Part shown: in pieces, positions 43,891-55,239 of the stretch | Layout of the letters: every line of letters starts with the position of its first letter | Position numbering within the stretch: position 1 is the stretch's first letter | DNA from: Liolophura sinensis | Lineage: Eukaryota > Mollusca > Polyplacophora > Chitonida > Chitonidae | Direction of reading: 5' to 3' | NCBI RefSeq assembly: GCF_032854445.1 | Contig: NC_088306.1 | Coordinates: 22,169,764-22,233,763 of the forward strand | Length of the DNA stretch: 64,000 nt | Program-made: the position numbers and the translations under genes | Notes under the pieces: model-generated | Told to the model about the DNA's origin: nothing | The model's input: only the letters and a program-made list of their open reading frames with translations | Databases searched by the model: none

Positions 43891-46800
43891 GTATACATTG
43901 TTCAAGTTTTGGCGTTTACTGGCAATACAGCTTGGTTTAATCTGATTATTCTCACTTTCTGTTACGGTATTAAACAACCACATCCTGATGGCATGTGCTG
44001 GGCATTACTTAATTCTTCAGCCTCGTACATTGGCGTTATGGAGTGAGTTAGTGCGGATTAACGTGGTACTTAACAATTTTTCTGTCATATGGCGACGAAG
44101 GAGTCCTTCAAATGCATGTACGTGTAATGGGCCTCCTTGTTGCAGGACGGATTTCCACCGCTCTTTTATCAAGTCACTGAGACGACTTACCGAAGGCAAG
44201 TAAGTTGCCCTGCCCGAGCCATTATACTGATATGGGTCAACCGGTCATTGCACTATCCTCTTCATGCTGAACGCCAAGCGAGGAAGTTACAACTTCCTCT
44301 TTTAAAGTCTTATGTGTGACCCGAACCAGAAATGACCCTGGATCTACAGCCCCCGAAGCGGACGCTCTACCAACTGTGCTGTCGTGGCCGGTCATTGGCG
44401 TTATGGATGCAGAAGTTTCCACAGCCTTGTACCTTGCCACTTTGCATATGTACAGTTCTTATCTTGCAGTATGTTGATTTGTTTGCAGGGAGGTGTAACT
44501 TGTAATACGTTTCGACGCCTTAGCTTGAAGAGTTTTTCACTAATACTACTTACTTTTATTGTATATGTTGTCTACTTCCTATGTAGACCGCATGTTAAAG
44601 GCAAAGACAACACTAAAATGAAGTATGCATCAGATGAAAGACAATTAAAACAGGAAAAATAACTGGATTTATTTTTTTTTACAATTTGTTTGACCTAGTA
44701 AAATGCATTTGAATATTTTATTCTATGGCGGCCTTTTTTCACCACAATGCTACCAGTGATGCCACACAAGGGTTTTGCTACTTAGACTGCTACATTACAT
44801 CATTTAAAATGCATATACATGTATATCTATGAATGCATTCGTTGATTTGACCTTGAAACAAATTATTTCAGGCAGAAAGTATAATTGATACTTTCTGGGT
44901 CACAACAGACTATCGTAGAATCTGATCTTTTAACAAAATTTTACTTGGGTAGAAAACTTCTAAAAAGAGTAAATCCAACTATTTTCCTGGACAGTTTTTA
45001 ACGGGTCTTTCATCTGATATATACTTCAATCTAGAGTGGTCTTTACGGAACGGAAGAGGACTAAATTGATGAGGCAGATCACTGTATGAAACTTCAGGAT
45101 ATCCTTTATGCCGACCACTGTTTTGTTGTAGCCTCTCAGCTGTGTTTATCTTCACCCCAACACCGACTCACTATGATATCATCTTGTCTTCTCTTCACAA
45201 AGGTATGCAAGTTAAAAACATTAAATAGATGTTGACATAAAAGATAGAATGTAGAAATCCATTGTCTTCATATGACTCCTTCATAATTATTTACTTTCTT
45301 ACCCGTTCATATATGTGCCTCCTACGGGTTTACGTGTCCTGGTGGTTAGTGTGCTGGCGCAGCACACTGACTCAAAAGTCTCTCACCACTTTTATCATTG
45401 TGAGTGCAAGCCCTTGTCCTGAGATCACAAAGCGATCTTAGACTTAAGTCAAAAATTCAAATCACGTAAAATTTTATTATTTCCTATGTAACATTGTCAA
45501 AATATTGCTTGACAATGTAAAATCTGGGTAAGTTATTATGAAACAAATTTCTGCTAAAACAACGAAAATGAGCATACCAAATTCAATGACCGAAATTTTG
45601 ACTTCTAAGTGTAAGGCAGTTTCAGATGCGGGCTTACAGATGCGCAGCAACCTGCGGATGGTCGAGTGTTCCCAAGGCTCTGCCTGGTTTCCTTCGACCA
45701 TAATGACGCTGGCCGTCGTCGTATGAGTGAAATAGGCTATATTTAAGCATGGTGTAAAACTCAAATAAAAAAATAAATAAATGCGTGTGCTTTTAGTCAC
45801 ACTCGCTTAGTTCGTTCCAAAGTACGTATAAAATAAATTTTTATAAAAATCAGTGGATCGAAATGTATTGATATATTTGATTTGTAGTCTTTATACTTAA
45901 GAATGTCTCACCTTTAGGACAGCGATCGGGTTTATGGAAGTAGGAAACCTGAATGTTTGACGCACTTTCCCACGAGTGATGAACATACGACTGCACGAAT
46001 GTTCCCACAATTATTGTTAACGACACCGACGAACAATAAAAGCTGGAGAAAACTAAAAATTCACTGTCCAAAAATAGAAGACGCGAGACTAGCACCTGAT
46101 CACTGATCCACATCTCTCGGCAATTCAGACAAAATAATTGTAAGCTGTGGAAGCAATAGCAGGACATCTTCAGCGCCTCGCGACCCGACGACGGTGCGAA
46201 TTGTACCGTTCTTGGGCTTCTGGTCTCGAGCCGTGAAGCACCAGGTATGAGGTGAGGAGACGAGGACGGTGCCAATTGTGATCGACCCGTAACACGAGAG
46301 CGGTACCATTCGCACGCGACTGGCGCGAGGCGCGAGGCGCGGGACGAGACATCCCCATTAATAGGTTTCCATAGTAAACTCATATGCACAGTTATTATGA
46401 CTTAGGCTAAACATAAAACATCGAAAATATATTTCTTAGGTAAAGCCGTGTTTACGGAGAAACCGACGGCGGAGAAACTGACGGAGATCTCCACACTTTA
46501 CGACACAGCGGCGAGGCTAGAGCTCCCCTTGCTGACCGGATATATGAGGTGACAGCATTGATTATGTCCATGTTACGCTGAGATGTATTTCACAAAGTCA
46601 GATCTGAGAAATGAAGAATTTTGTCCTCTGAGTTCATACATTGGAATACTTAACAAGTTGCTAAGAAAGATGAATATAAAAAGTTGAATACCTTGGACCA
46701 TGAACTTCATGTAAATATCAAAGTTGGTTTTTAATTTTTTACTTAACTAAAAATGGCTTTGTGGAATGGGCCCGAAATCTTGAGTATTTATTTATTTATT

Positions 46801-49800
46801 TATTAAAATGAAAATACTTATGAATATTTCAATTATACAACGGCGGTCAATATTAATATATGGTGGGAAGAGCAGGGGCAAACCCACGGTCATCCACAGA
46901 TTACTGGCGGATCTTCTCACGTACGACCAAAGAGGAACAGGTCTTAAATAACTAAATATATATGTATACAAAGTCCTGTTATTCACAAAAATGATTTTGA
47001 CTTAAATACTGGTCGTACGAAGACCCCGTTTTCGACAGCAAACATTTTCTCGTTTGAATAATACATGTATGTATTCATAGACAAGGAAGTAGATTTTGTG
47101 AACATTTTAGAGGCAAAGGCAATGTTGTGTTTAAAAAAACAAAGACAGAAAACCTCATATTTCCAATATGTATAGGACAACACCTGTCAATGTACCAAAA
47201 ACGTCATAACTCCAAGATGTATAGGACAACACCTGTTAATGTACCAATACTTAAATGTTCATATCAAGTAAAAGCGAATATATATTCGTAGTAGACTGTT
47301 TATTCTGCCTTTTGGTATTGTTTATCGATGGTAGGTCATATCTGGCTCAGTTGTGGAAACTTTCTTGTTATACTGCAGCCTTCAGCCCCTTATCCACGAG
47401 GTTCTTCTCCACCAATCATTTGAGAGTTGACTGATGGTCATTACAATCTCATTACAACCTCATTACATATGATATATACATAATGTTTTCTTTATTGCTT
47501 TTAGACGTTTTGATGCAGCGTTTCAAGACATCTACGACATGTTAGTACAAGGTCAGTTAGGGAAACTTCACATTTGCAAGGTCACATCACGGGACTCGCC
47601 CAAACCGTCATATGAACTCCTGAGAACTATGGGTGAGTCACACTCTCTCCACGACAGACCATTCGAATCTATCGGCCAGATGTTGAAAGACACTTGGTTT
47701 TGTAACACAAGTGAAAATTGACGTAATCCCGGGTCCCGTAATCCCAATCAACAAAAACGTGAGAGAAAAATACCTTGGTAAACGAGTATAGTAGTTTTTT
47801 TCATTAACATTCACATAACTTACACAAATACAGGTTGTCAACGGCCGATTCTTACATTTCCAAAGGAGTAAACCATAATGCAGTAAACCTGGCGCCATCG
47901 CTCGCCCAAAAGTGGACCATAAATAGAGTCGATCTCTATCAACGAATTTGGTTAACATTTGGCCCGTATTTGCCCCCACCCCTCCCCCCTATCTTCGTTT
48001 ATTCACAGTAACTTTATAACAACAACATGTTACGGTTTCCAGCGGCCTTTCTTCATTATGTTAATTAACAATCTTTATCACATTTGCGAACTGTTTCAGC
48101 AGAGGTACAGGTAGTAGCATGATCATATGTAGGTGAGACAAAGCGACACTCCGGCCAGCTATCTGCTCGCATGGAAGAGCGTTTGTTCAATTTTGATTAG
48201 CCTAGCGAGTGAATACCGCGTAAACGCGGTTAAAGAGGGGTAGACCTGATGTCCAGGCCTGGTGTAGTCAACCAGGCGTTCAAGTGAGGCAGCAGTCTAC
48301 ACACATGGGCATTGATGTGTTGTTTTGTTGTTGTTGTTCACAAGAAGATACCCTCTACCGTGATACTACTGAAACAATGCTCTAGGTGACGCTTAACCCA
48401 AAGCAGTAAAGAGATAAATCCAGGTTCAACAAAGCATCATTACCTTTGTTGTTTAACTTCACTCTTAAAGTAAGAAAGAGTCTCTTTGAAAACTTTTCTT
48501 TTGTTTACAAAAATGTCAATCAAAATTGTTTAAATTGTTTTTCTCACAGGTTATAGAAGGTTTTCTGTCTATAATTCATCTCACAGATCGAACGGGATGT
48601 AACATACTGAGTGACATGGCTGTGCACGACTTTGATTTCATGTCCTGGATCATGCAAGGCACAGCTCCTGAATCCATCTATGTCGTCACGCATGCGCACG
48701 ACCCCATCATGGCGGAAATAGGTCAGCCTGACGTCAGCAGCGTCATCATGAAGTACCCGGATGGTTCGGTTGCCATTCTGGACTCCAGTCGGGAATCTTG
48801 TTATGGTTACGACAACAGAGTTGAGGTGAGCCTGTTAAGCTATAGACATTTTTCTCACCGTTTGTAAACTCAAAGTAAGTTCACACAATCATCGAAATAT
48901 GCTAAAGAAGGCGTCTAGAACTCGGTATACACAGAAGCTTAAAAGAAGACAAATAATTTAACTTTAGTTATTTCAGAAGAGGGGTGGAAACGGACCAAAA
49001 TGACAACAGATATTTTCTTCCGACGTAACCCCATAAATCAACTTTTAAATTTAAAATTCTTATATGCCATGTTGGAGAAACCGGAAACACTATGGCGCGT
49101 CCCTCATGCCTCTTGATCCTGGCTAAAAGGCAAAAATGGTTCGATGACGTTAAAATTGACTTTAGAATGACTAAGTTTACTTTGAACTAAGATGTTGATT
49201 ATGCAACATGACAAAGGTAAAAAAAGATCTATACTGATTTCATTCATTCGTCTAGATCATTCCTTGCGTCTTTTCAACGTTCATGGAAAATATTGACTGT
49301 TCCTCTTTGTATGATTCGGTCCTGATTTGGTACTTTATATACTTTCTCTACTTGATCTGGGGAGTTTAATTTCATTGGTTGGTTATATACGAAGGTCTGT
49401 TTGGATGCATGCACATTTGGTCTAGTGTTGTCTTTTCTTTAAAGACGGGACTCAACACAACTCACTCGATCGTGCGCAACTGGTCTCGTTTGTCCATGAC
49501 CATCTAACTTCAGGATTGAACTGCACACACGTGATGAGCTCAGCTGAGTCGCGTACGTTGTTATTCCGCATCAACCAGAACTTACAACCCGACGAAACGG
49601 TTGAATGGAGTGGAATTGGTTCTGAAGCTGTCGTATATGCCGAGCTTAAAACTTACCTGGATACGGCGCGAGGAGGAACCCGTCATAACTTTCGTATATT
49701 CACTCAACTCAGTGCGATGAGTTGAGCTAAGTTGAGATGCTCCAAGCTCTCCTGAATTCTGGGCATAAGAACATATGTTTTCCCTCTCTTGTTTTTTATT

Positions 49801-50972
49801 ACAATGGGAAAGACAATGAACTTGATGCTGTCTTTTGAGAAAAGTTTTCGTCCTGTGATTAACAATTTTTTTCTTATTCTTTTCTGGGCAAAATTTTAAT
49901 AATAATAAAAAACAACCTTTCCAAGAGAAACACATTCATAGTTTCAATTTTATATACACTTCAACTGGGTCTATTATGCTGTTGAGTAACTCACATGCGC
50001 TCGGGCTTTTAATGAATCGGCCGAGATTTCTGTTTTCAGCTGTTCGGATCTCATGGTATGGCCACACTGGAGAACCCTCGGCAGAGTTTCGCCACCAAGA
50101 ACTTTGACATCGGCGCCCTGCAAAAGCCCCTGATGCATTCTTTCCCTCAGAGATACCGAGAAGCCTACCAGAATGAAATTGATCATTTTGTTGATTGCAT
50201 GGAAGGTAAGTAAATTGGGTTCATGTACATATTTGGTGAGGGTCATAGCCGTGATGACCTCTTCGGTGGCCTAATGGTTAAAACCTCCTCCTAGAAATCG
50301 GGAGACCGGGGTTCAATCCCGGGGCACGTCATACCAAAGCCTTTAAAATGGTTGTTGCTGCCTCGCTTGGCGCTAAGCACAGAGAGGTTCAAGCAAGGAA
50401 ACAACATTATTTGGCCTGGTGTCAGTATAATGTGATTGAGTGGGGTGTTCTGTCTGGTGTCTTCGGCATGATACTTCGTTTGCGTCAGCACTTTGTCGGC
50501 AAGGACCCGCCCTGCCACAAGAAGGCACTGTATATAGACAAACCTAATGACTCCTCATCGTCATATGACTGAAAAACTGTTAAGTACGACGTTAAACCCC
50601 AAGCATTTATTCATTCATAGCCGAGATGCTTGTCTTTCCATTGCTAAGATACATGGGTTGGTTCAACACCAGCCCCGGACAGCAAATATCCGTGATTCGC
50701 GTTAAGCTTTGATGGAAAACGAAAGCTTGATGGTTTGAACTCAGCATAAAAGTTGAGATTACCTCAGAAAACATTTGCAATAGTCTGGCTGTTTTTTGGA
50801 TTACTGGGATTGCTCGTAGTCTTGCATTTGTATTGTAAGACCACCGAATACAAACGTAACAGCCACAGCAGGATGACAGGATTGCAAACTTAAAACTACA
50901 AGACCAACGAATGTCGCCTTGGTTTCATTGGTTTCAACAAATTGCTTATAATAAAACTGAATTAAGTGGGAG

Positions 50973-51064
<92 letters not shown>

Positions 51065-52632
51065 ACTTGCTCGTTATGGTTAGGTCGTCTAATAAATCGT
51101 AATCGGGGGCCCTCGTGGCTTAGTCGGTTAGCGCGCTAACGCAGCGTAATGACCCAGGAGCCTCTCACCAATGCGGTCGCTGTGAGTTCAAGTCCAGCTC
51201 ATGTTGGCTTCCTCTCCGGCTGTAAGTGGGAAGGTCTATCAGCAACCTGCGGATGATCGTGGGTGCTGGCCGCCGTCGTATAAGTGAAATATTCTTGAGT
51301 ACGCCGTAAAACACCAATCAAATAAATAAATAAATGAATCGTAATCAGTATGTCTATATTTGTTTTAATTCTGCTTAAGCCATCGTAGTAGGGAGCGTGT
51401 ATTTATTTATTTATTTGATTGGTATTTTACCCCGTACTCAAGAATATTTCACTTATACGACGGCGACCAGCATTGTGGTGGGAGGAAGCCGGGTAGAGCC
51501 CGGGGGAAACCCAGGACCGGTTGCTGGCAGACCTTCCCACATACGAGGGAGCGTGTAAGCTGCTATACTATTTAAGCATTTAAATGAAGAGTTAGAATAA
51601 AACTCTAATGATGGGAATTTACGAGAGGCCGGTTATCACCTGTTACGTGTGAGCATTTGCCAACTTTTGTTATGGCTGTTCTGGTTTTACTCTCCTTCCT
51701 GTAGTCTTTTTTTATTAATCACATGTTGTGTAAAACAATTCAGTCTAATATGCAATATTTTTTTTGGCAATGGGCGTATTTGTTGTCACGAATCATTAGC
51801 ATCAGGGATGGAAACGAAAGGCGTATTGGAATCACTCTCCTCGTCTTGATCCCGTACAAGAACGAGGTTTCGAAAATTTAAGACGATATCTCTGTTCGCG
51901 AACGAGATTTTCCCTCCCCATTTCTCCCGGGTTGGAAAGGGGTTTAGAAAGAAAGATATTGATGTAAAGCGTTCTCCGTGCTCTTTTTGCAGTCGTTTGC
52001 ATTCGTTTCAGAAGATACAAACACAGTGCACTGGGCTTACACATTAATTTTGGTTGGAATACAGCTCAAGGCAGTAACTATAAGTCTCCATGTAGGCAGT
52101 GTTATCACCGGTCTCAAGATGTATTCGTGTAGTCTGGTTCACGGATGTTGAATCAAGGGGGATAACTCAGGTGGCACAATCTGGCATAATCAATAAAACT
52201 GTCGTTTTAATAGGTGGGAATTATTTCCTGTCGTTTTCAATGTGGTCTTTCGCATTACTGAATAATTTTTCATTTATATAAAGGTGTTAAGTTTTTAATT
52301 GAAAGAAATCATAATGCCCGAGATAAACCACCGAGAATTGGCGCTTAATGACGAACTCCCACGTGTGACGTACACACATGTACAGTATAATGGTGGCGAA
52401 ACTAGTGATCTTCAACGAACGCACGAAGAATATTGCTATGGATTAAATGGTAAAACGTTGTTCCATTATTTCTGTAGGTAAGGCATCTCCACGTGTCACA
52501 AAAGAGGACTGCGTTTTGACCGGACTGATGGTGGAGGCAGCAGTGGAATCTTACAAACAAAACCAAGCCATCAACTTCCCGGAATTTCTATCAAACAGAG
52601 CAACATTGATATCTCGTCATCAGGTGGCGTAA
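43574..52632 (+). CDS. Gfo/Idh/MocA-family NAD(P)-dependent oxidoreductase, inositol 2-dehydrogenase-like, spliced
   Basis: Coding exons: 43574-43890 (ATG at 43631), 45132-45202, 46440-46548, 47505-47632, 48587-48825, 50040-50205, 52478-52632. From 43631 this is 1128 nt including the stop (375 residues), with every junction phase-consistent. The N-terminal Rossmann fold carries VGVIGAGRIASSVH (GxGxxx dinucleotide-binding loop), then FTPTPTHYDIILSSLHKGKA and the EKP motif (FTEKPTAEKL). The C-terminal domain has LSDMAVHDFDFMSW, whose Asp and His four residues apart match the catalytic pair of inositol dehydrogenases with the EKP lysine as third member. DSSRESCYGYDNRVEV, then GSHGMATLEN also match. 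The likely reaction is NAD-dependent oxidation of a polyol or sugar such as myo-inositol; the true substrate is not shown. Upstream of the ATG the frame is open to an acceptor at 43573, so the real N-terminus may be longer. Confidence 0.88.
44043..44392 (-). repeat. Type-3 SINE, complete, 15-bp target-site duplication
   Basis: Flanked by CATTGGCGTTATGGA at 44028-44042 and 44393-44407. On the reverse strand the head has box A (GCACAGTTGGTAGAGCGTCC) and a box-B-like GGTTCGGGTC. The far end is TTAATCC-type after TGACAGAAAAATTGTTAAGT. This 350-bp copy is the best type-3 reference in the window; it lies in the first conserved intron of the oxidoreductase. Confidence 0.93.
45132..45202 (+). CDS. 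Oxidoreductase exon: Rossmann strand with TPTPTH motif
   Basis: Acceptor TTTGTTGTAG and donor AAGGTATGC. Reads SLSAVFIFTPTPTHYDIILS then SLHK. The (I)xTPTxxH pattern at this place is a family hallmark. Only the acceptor at 45131 gives the right phase (2 in, 1 out). Only 71 nt, so easily missed. Confidence 0.88.
45325..45785 (+). repeat. Type-1 SINE with its centre replaced by about 215 bp
   Basis: The head GTGTCCTGGTGGTTAGTGTG to TGAGTGCAAGCCC lies at 45333-45413 and the body/tail from GCAGCAACCTGCGGATGGTC at about 45644. The interposed segment carries imperfect inverted ends (CTTAGACTTAAGTCAAAA and TTTTGACTTCTAAG) and may be a small MITE. Confidence 0.7.
46150..46350. other. GC-rich block with an inverted repeat in an oxidoreductase intron
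   Basis: Markedly more GC-rich than its surroundings, with CpG-rich words (GGCGCGAGGCGCGAGGCGCG at about 46322) and inverted GGTGCGAATTGTACCG / CGGTACCATTCGCACG about 90 bp apart. Reverse-strand ORFs here look like composition effects. Confidence 0.5.
46440..46548 (+). CDS. Oxidoreductase exon: EKP catalytic-lysine motif
   Basis: Acceptor ATATTTCTTAG, donor GAGGTGACA, phase 1 in and 2 out. Encodes GKAVFTEKPTAEKLTEISTL then YDTAARLELPLLTGYM. The EKP lysine is the conserved active-site residue of the family. Confidence 0.92.
46785..46950 (-). repeat. Type-1 SINE, reverse, diverged
   Basis: TATTTATTTATTTATT start, TACAACGGCGGTCAATATTA, GTGGGAAGAGCAGGGGCAAA, CCACGGTCATCCACAGATTA and CTTCTCACGTACGACC keep the reverse body order. 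Confidence 0.75.
47505..47632 (+). CDS. Oxidoreductase exon: start of the C-terminal domain
   Basis: Acceptor TATTGCTTTTAG, donor GGGTGAGTC. Reads RRFDAAFQDIYDMLVQGQLG then KLHICKVTSRDSPKPSYELL and RTM. RRFD...G.LG is typical for this family directly after the EKP segment. Confidence 0.92.
48587..48825 (+). CDS. Oxidoreductase exon: catalytic Asp/His (SDMAVHD)
   Basis: Phase 1 in selects the acceptor at 48586 (ATTCATCTCACAG) over the one at 48549, although both are AGs after pyrimidine tracts. Reads DRTGCNILSDMAVHDFDFMS, then WIMQGTAPESIYVVTHAHDP and on to NRVE. Donor GAGGTGAGC, phase 0. Using the earlier acceptor would break phase with the preceding exon. Confidence 0.9.
50040..50205 (+). 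CDS. Oxidoreductase exon: C-terminal domain
   Basis: Acceptor CTGTTTTCAG, donor GAAGGTAAG, phase 0 in and 1 out. Reads LFGSHGMATLENPRQSFATK, then NFDIGALQKPLMHSFPQRYR and EAYQNEIDHFVDCME. The RY.EAY..E...F position is conserved in the family. Confidence 0.93.
50257..50614 (+). repeat. Type-2 SINE, complete, with target-site duplication
   Basis: Flanked by TCATAGCCG(T/A)GATG at 50243-50256 and 50615-50628 (one mismatch). The tRNA-like head has box A GGTGGCCTAATGGTTAAAAC and box B GGGGTTCAATCCCGG. The end is GTTAAGTACGACGTTAAACC CCAAGCATTTATTCAT. Confidence 0.93.
50978..51062 (+). repeat. (TA)n microsatellite
   Basis: About 84 bp of TA dinucleotide in the last intron of the oxidoreductase. 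Confidence 0.97.
51105..51336 (+). repeat. Type-1 SINE, 10-bp target-site duplication, short internal deletion
   Basis: Flanked by AATCGTAATC at 51095-51104 and 51337-51346. Head CCCTCGTGGCTTAGTCGGTT, box B GAGTTCAAGTCCAGC. The segment with the TTTCCTCCCACC part is deleted between GATCGTGGG and TGCTGGCCG. Confidence 0.93.
51402..51545 (-). repeat. 5'-truncated type-1 SINE, reverse, 12-bp target-site duplication
   Basis: Flanked by AGGGAGCGTGTA at 51390-51401 and 51546-51557. Runs from TTTATTTATTTATTTGATTG through CGTACTCAAGAATATTTCAC to GACCTTCCCACATACG, so it stops before the head. Confidence 0.92.
52478..52632 (+). CDS. Oxidoreductase last exon
   Basis: Acceptor TATTTCTGTAG, phase 1 in. 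Reads GKASPRVTKEDCVLTGLMVE, then AAVESYKQNQAINFPEFLSN and RATLISRHQVA before TAA. The near-identical broken copy at 37357 helps confirm both the acceptor and the frame. Confidence 0.94.
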
Positions 52633-54470
52633 ACAGCTGGGCTACCTCCCCTTGTTCATATCGCCATGCCGAACGCTTCCAAGAGGTTATTCTCACGTGA
52701 GACGTTCCCCAGAACCTTAAGGCGCTGCACAGCATTTTGCGGTTTTTATTCTTCGAAATAATATGTTTTTATTTAATTTGAATTAAGGAATGGAGAATTC
52801 CAGTAAACCTAGCTGCAGATAACCTGTTCGACATAGAGACATTCATCTTAAACTTGTTTGACCTGCATGGATATTCATCTTGAACTATAGGTGTTTGACA
52901 TGCAGGGATGTTCATCTTAAGCTGTATGTGTTTGATCAGCAGGCATTTTTATGGGTCTTATAGTTAGAATCGCCAAAGGCCCATTATAGAGGCATGCAAA
53001 AAAAAAAAAAAAAATTGCCGGAAGTAGTTTCACCCAAGTACGCCGTTTTAGTGCGCTTAACGAAATAGACCGTGTGTTGTGGTCAAATATTAGCTTCTTT
53101 GCGTGATGTTTTCTTCGTTGTTTTCTTGGGATTTATATGTAATGATTATGCAGTGAATAGAAATTGTAATTGCGTTTGGAGTCGTGCTTTCATTTATTAT
53201 CCTTTTAATTTACGTCGCGAAAGGTTATCGAATGCGCTTGCGCTGTTTTGAAGGTCGTGACGGTAAATGTCAAATAGGCCTCCTGGTACCTTGACTGGCT
53301 GTGGTAGCGTACGTAGCGAAAAAAATTTACATAATCTTGTAAAGTTACCTACATGGGTATATTTAAAAGTTATCAGACGGCAGATATGCCCTTTGACCTT
53401 GACCCCTTGGGTCCCTGCCCACTAGTTGATCTCCCCAACCACGTGAATGCCAACATACTTATTATGCTTTTTCATGGAATTTTGTGGAATGGGCTCTTAA
53501 TTACATTTGCTGTGTGATGAACATTCGGATATAATTCTGAAGAAGATCGAAAAAGGTTGGGCAGATTAGCTAGTTGCGAGTGTGTGTGTTTTTTATACTC
53601 ATTTGGATGTTCACAGCGTTGGCCAGTCGTGGGCCTCGTGGGTATTATGTTGGGCCTCGTGGGTACTCTGTCCAGTAGGCGATCTCTTTTGTCTACGTGA
53701 TGGCACCAAGTCATTATGCAATTAAAGGTTTACCAGCACCCGCAATTGCTGAGAAGTACGTACAATGTAAGTGTTGGGAGATTTGATTGTTAAAGTTTAC
53801 ATGAACAGTTGTCCATAAATTAATAGATATCGCAAACTAACATTGTTTATATTAGTCATAACTTCGAAAGCCTTAGTTTTTGACTCGTGCGTGTGGCCAT
53901 AGTCTTGATGAACTCAGTGTTCAAATTTGAAACAGACTTGTTCAAGATTGCGGATAGCCCTCGAACTCGAGAAGACATGCACAGTTCTGTATTTGAAGTT
54001 TCATACATTTAAATGATTTACCATGCTGACGGATGACGATTTGTTTTAAAAACCGAGAAATACTGTACTGTTTTCCTTCCTTGTCATAATTTTGAAAGAA
54101 CATTTTTTTTTAATTTCTCTTGCGAATCTTCTCTGGTGGTTATGTCCCTTGATGTAAGTGTTGCAATCAGTGAACCAGAGGTTGAAACCAGTGAGCTGTT
54201 GCTAGGAAAAAAAAATTGTAGATGTTTTTTTTTATGTTCTTGATGACGAGGAGTTAAAAGAATAGCAATAGACCCACTTCACAGCCATTGAGCTCTAGCT
54301 AACGTATTTAAGCTGCAGATATTTGAACAGAACGCACGTTCAGCTTAAGGTGCAGGTGCTTGAGTTGTATGGGTATACAGCATAAGCTGTATTTGTTTCA
54401 CCTGCAGGTTATTTCACCTGCATGGACATTCATCTTCAGCTGTAGATGTTTATTCATTGCACAGATAGAC
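52633..54470. other. 3' flank of the oxidoreductase gene and intergenic DNA
   Basis: An A-run at 52997-53013 and a short duplication GGGCCTCGTGGGTA near 53631 and 53654. No exon, SINE or clear poly(A) signal recognised. Confidence 0.4.
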
Positions 54471-54474
54471 AGCC

Positions 54475-54915
54475 TAAGCTAATGGGATTTGACCCCAGCT
54501 TATTGGTGCTCCCAGCTAACGGGTGACCCCAGCTTATTGGTGCTCCCAGTTTACGGGTGGTCCCAACTTACATGTAACCCCAACTTACGAGTGACCCCAG
54601 CTTACTGATGACCCAAACTTACGGTGAGCTCAGCTTTAGGGTTACCCCAGCTTATTGGTGACCCAAGATTACGGGTGACCCCGGCTTATGGGTGACCCCG
54701 GTTTATTGATGACCTAAGCGCATGGTGACCTCAGCTTACAGGTGACCCCAGTTTGCAGGTGAGCCCAACTTACTACAACCTCAGCTTACTGATAACCCCA
54801 GCTTCCTTTTGATGCAGTTAACTGATGTCCCCAAGTTACAGATGAACACAGCTAACTGACGAAACGAGCTAACGGGTGACACCCTATTTGGTGATCCCAG
54901 CTTACGGGTGAACAT
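54475..54915 (+). repeat. About 18-bp degenerate satellite (GGTGACCCCAGCTTA type)
   Basis: Roughly 20-25 diverged units of GGTGACCCCAGCTTAC(G/T), often alternating with GGTGCTCCCAG. It is preceded by looser CAGCTGTAGATGTTT-type repeats from about 54300. Confidence 0.85.
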
Positions 54916-55239
54916 ATATGATATGTATTAAGAGGCACGTGATCTCAGGGAAAAGTGAGTTGAAATAAGTCAAACATAGTTCTTTGTGAAGGATGTATAT
55001 TACGGATGGACTGCTGATATTGCTTGATAGTAGTATGTTTACAGCATGGGATCGTTGCTAATTAATCAAAAAGCTCAAGTGCTGTGAAAATAAGAATTTC
55101 AGGGGAAGACACAATTTCATGTTTCTACCAGCTTCAACCGACTGTGCCGCGGATATTATAAAGTTGCATAATTTGTGTCCGACATTGCCCTAAACAGCCG
55201 CATATTTAATGACCATTTATTAATTTATATAATAATTAA

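Noticed and set aside
45850-46389. 179-codon reverse ORF
   Set aside because: It lies across the GC-rich intronic block, has no recognisable domain and opposes a well-supported exon series on the + strand.
48550-48586. Use of the earlier acceptor at 48549 for the oxidoreductase exon
   Set aside because: It is phase 0 whereas the previous exon ends in phase 1; the next AG at 48586 restores phase and family alignment.
50257-50330. Possible tRNA gene on the + strand
   Set aside because: The T-arm is perfect but the acceptor stem does not pair, and target-site duplications bound a longer SINE that includes it.
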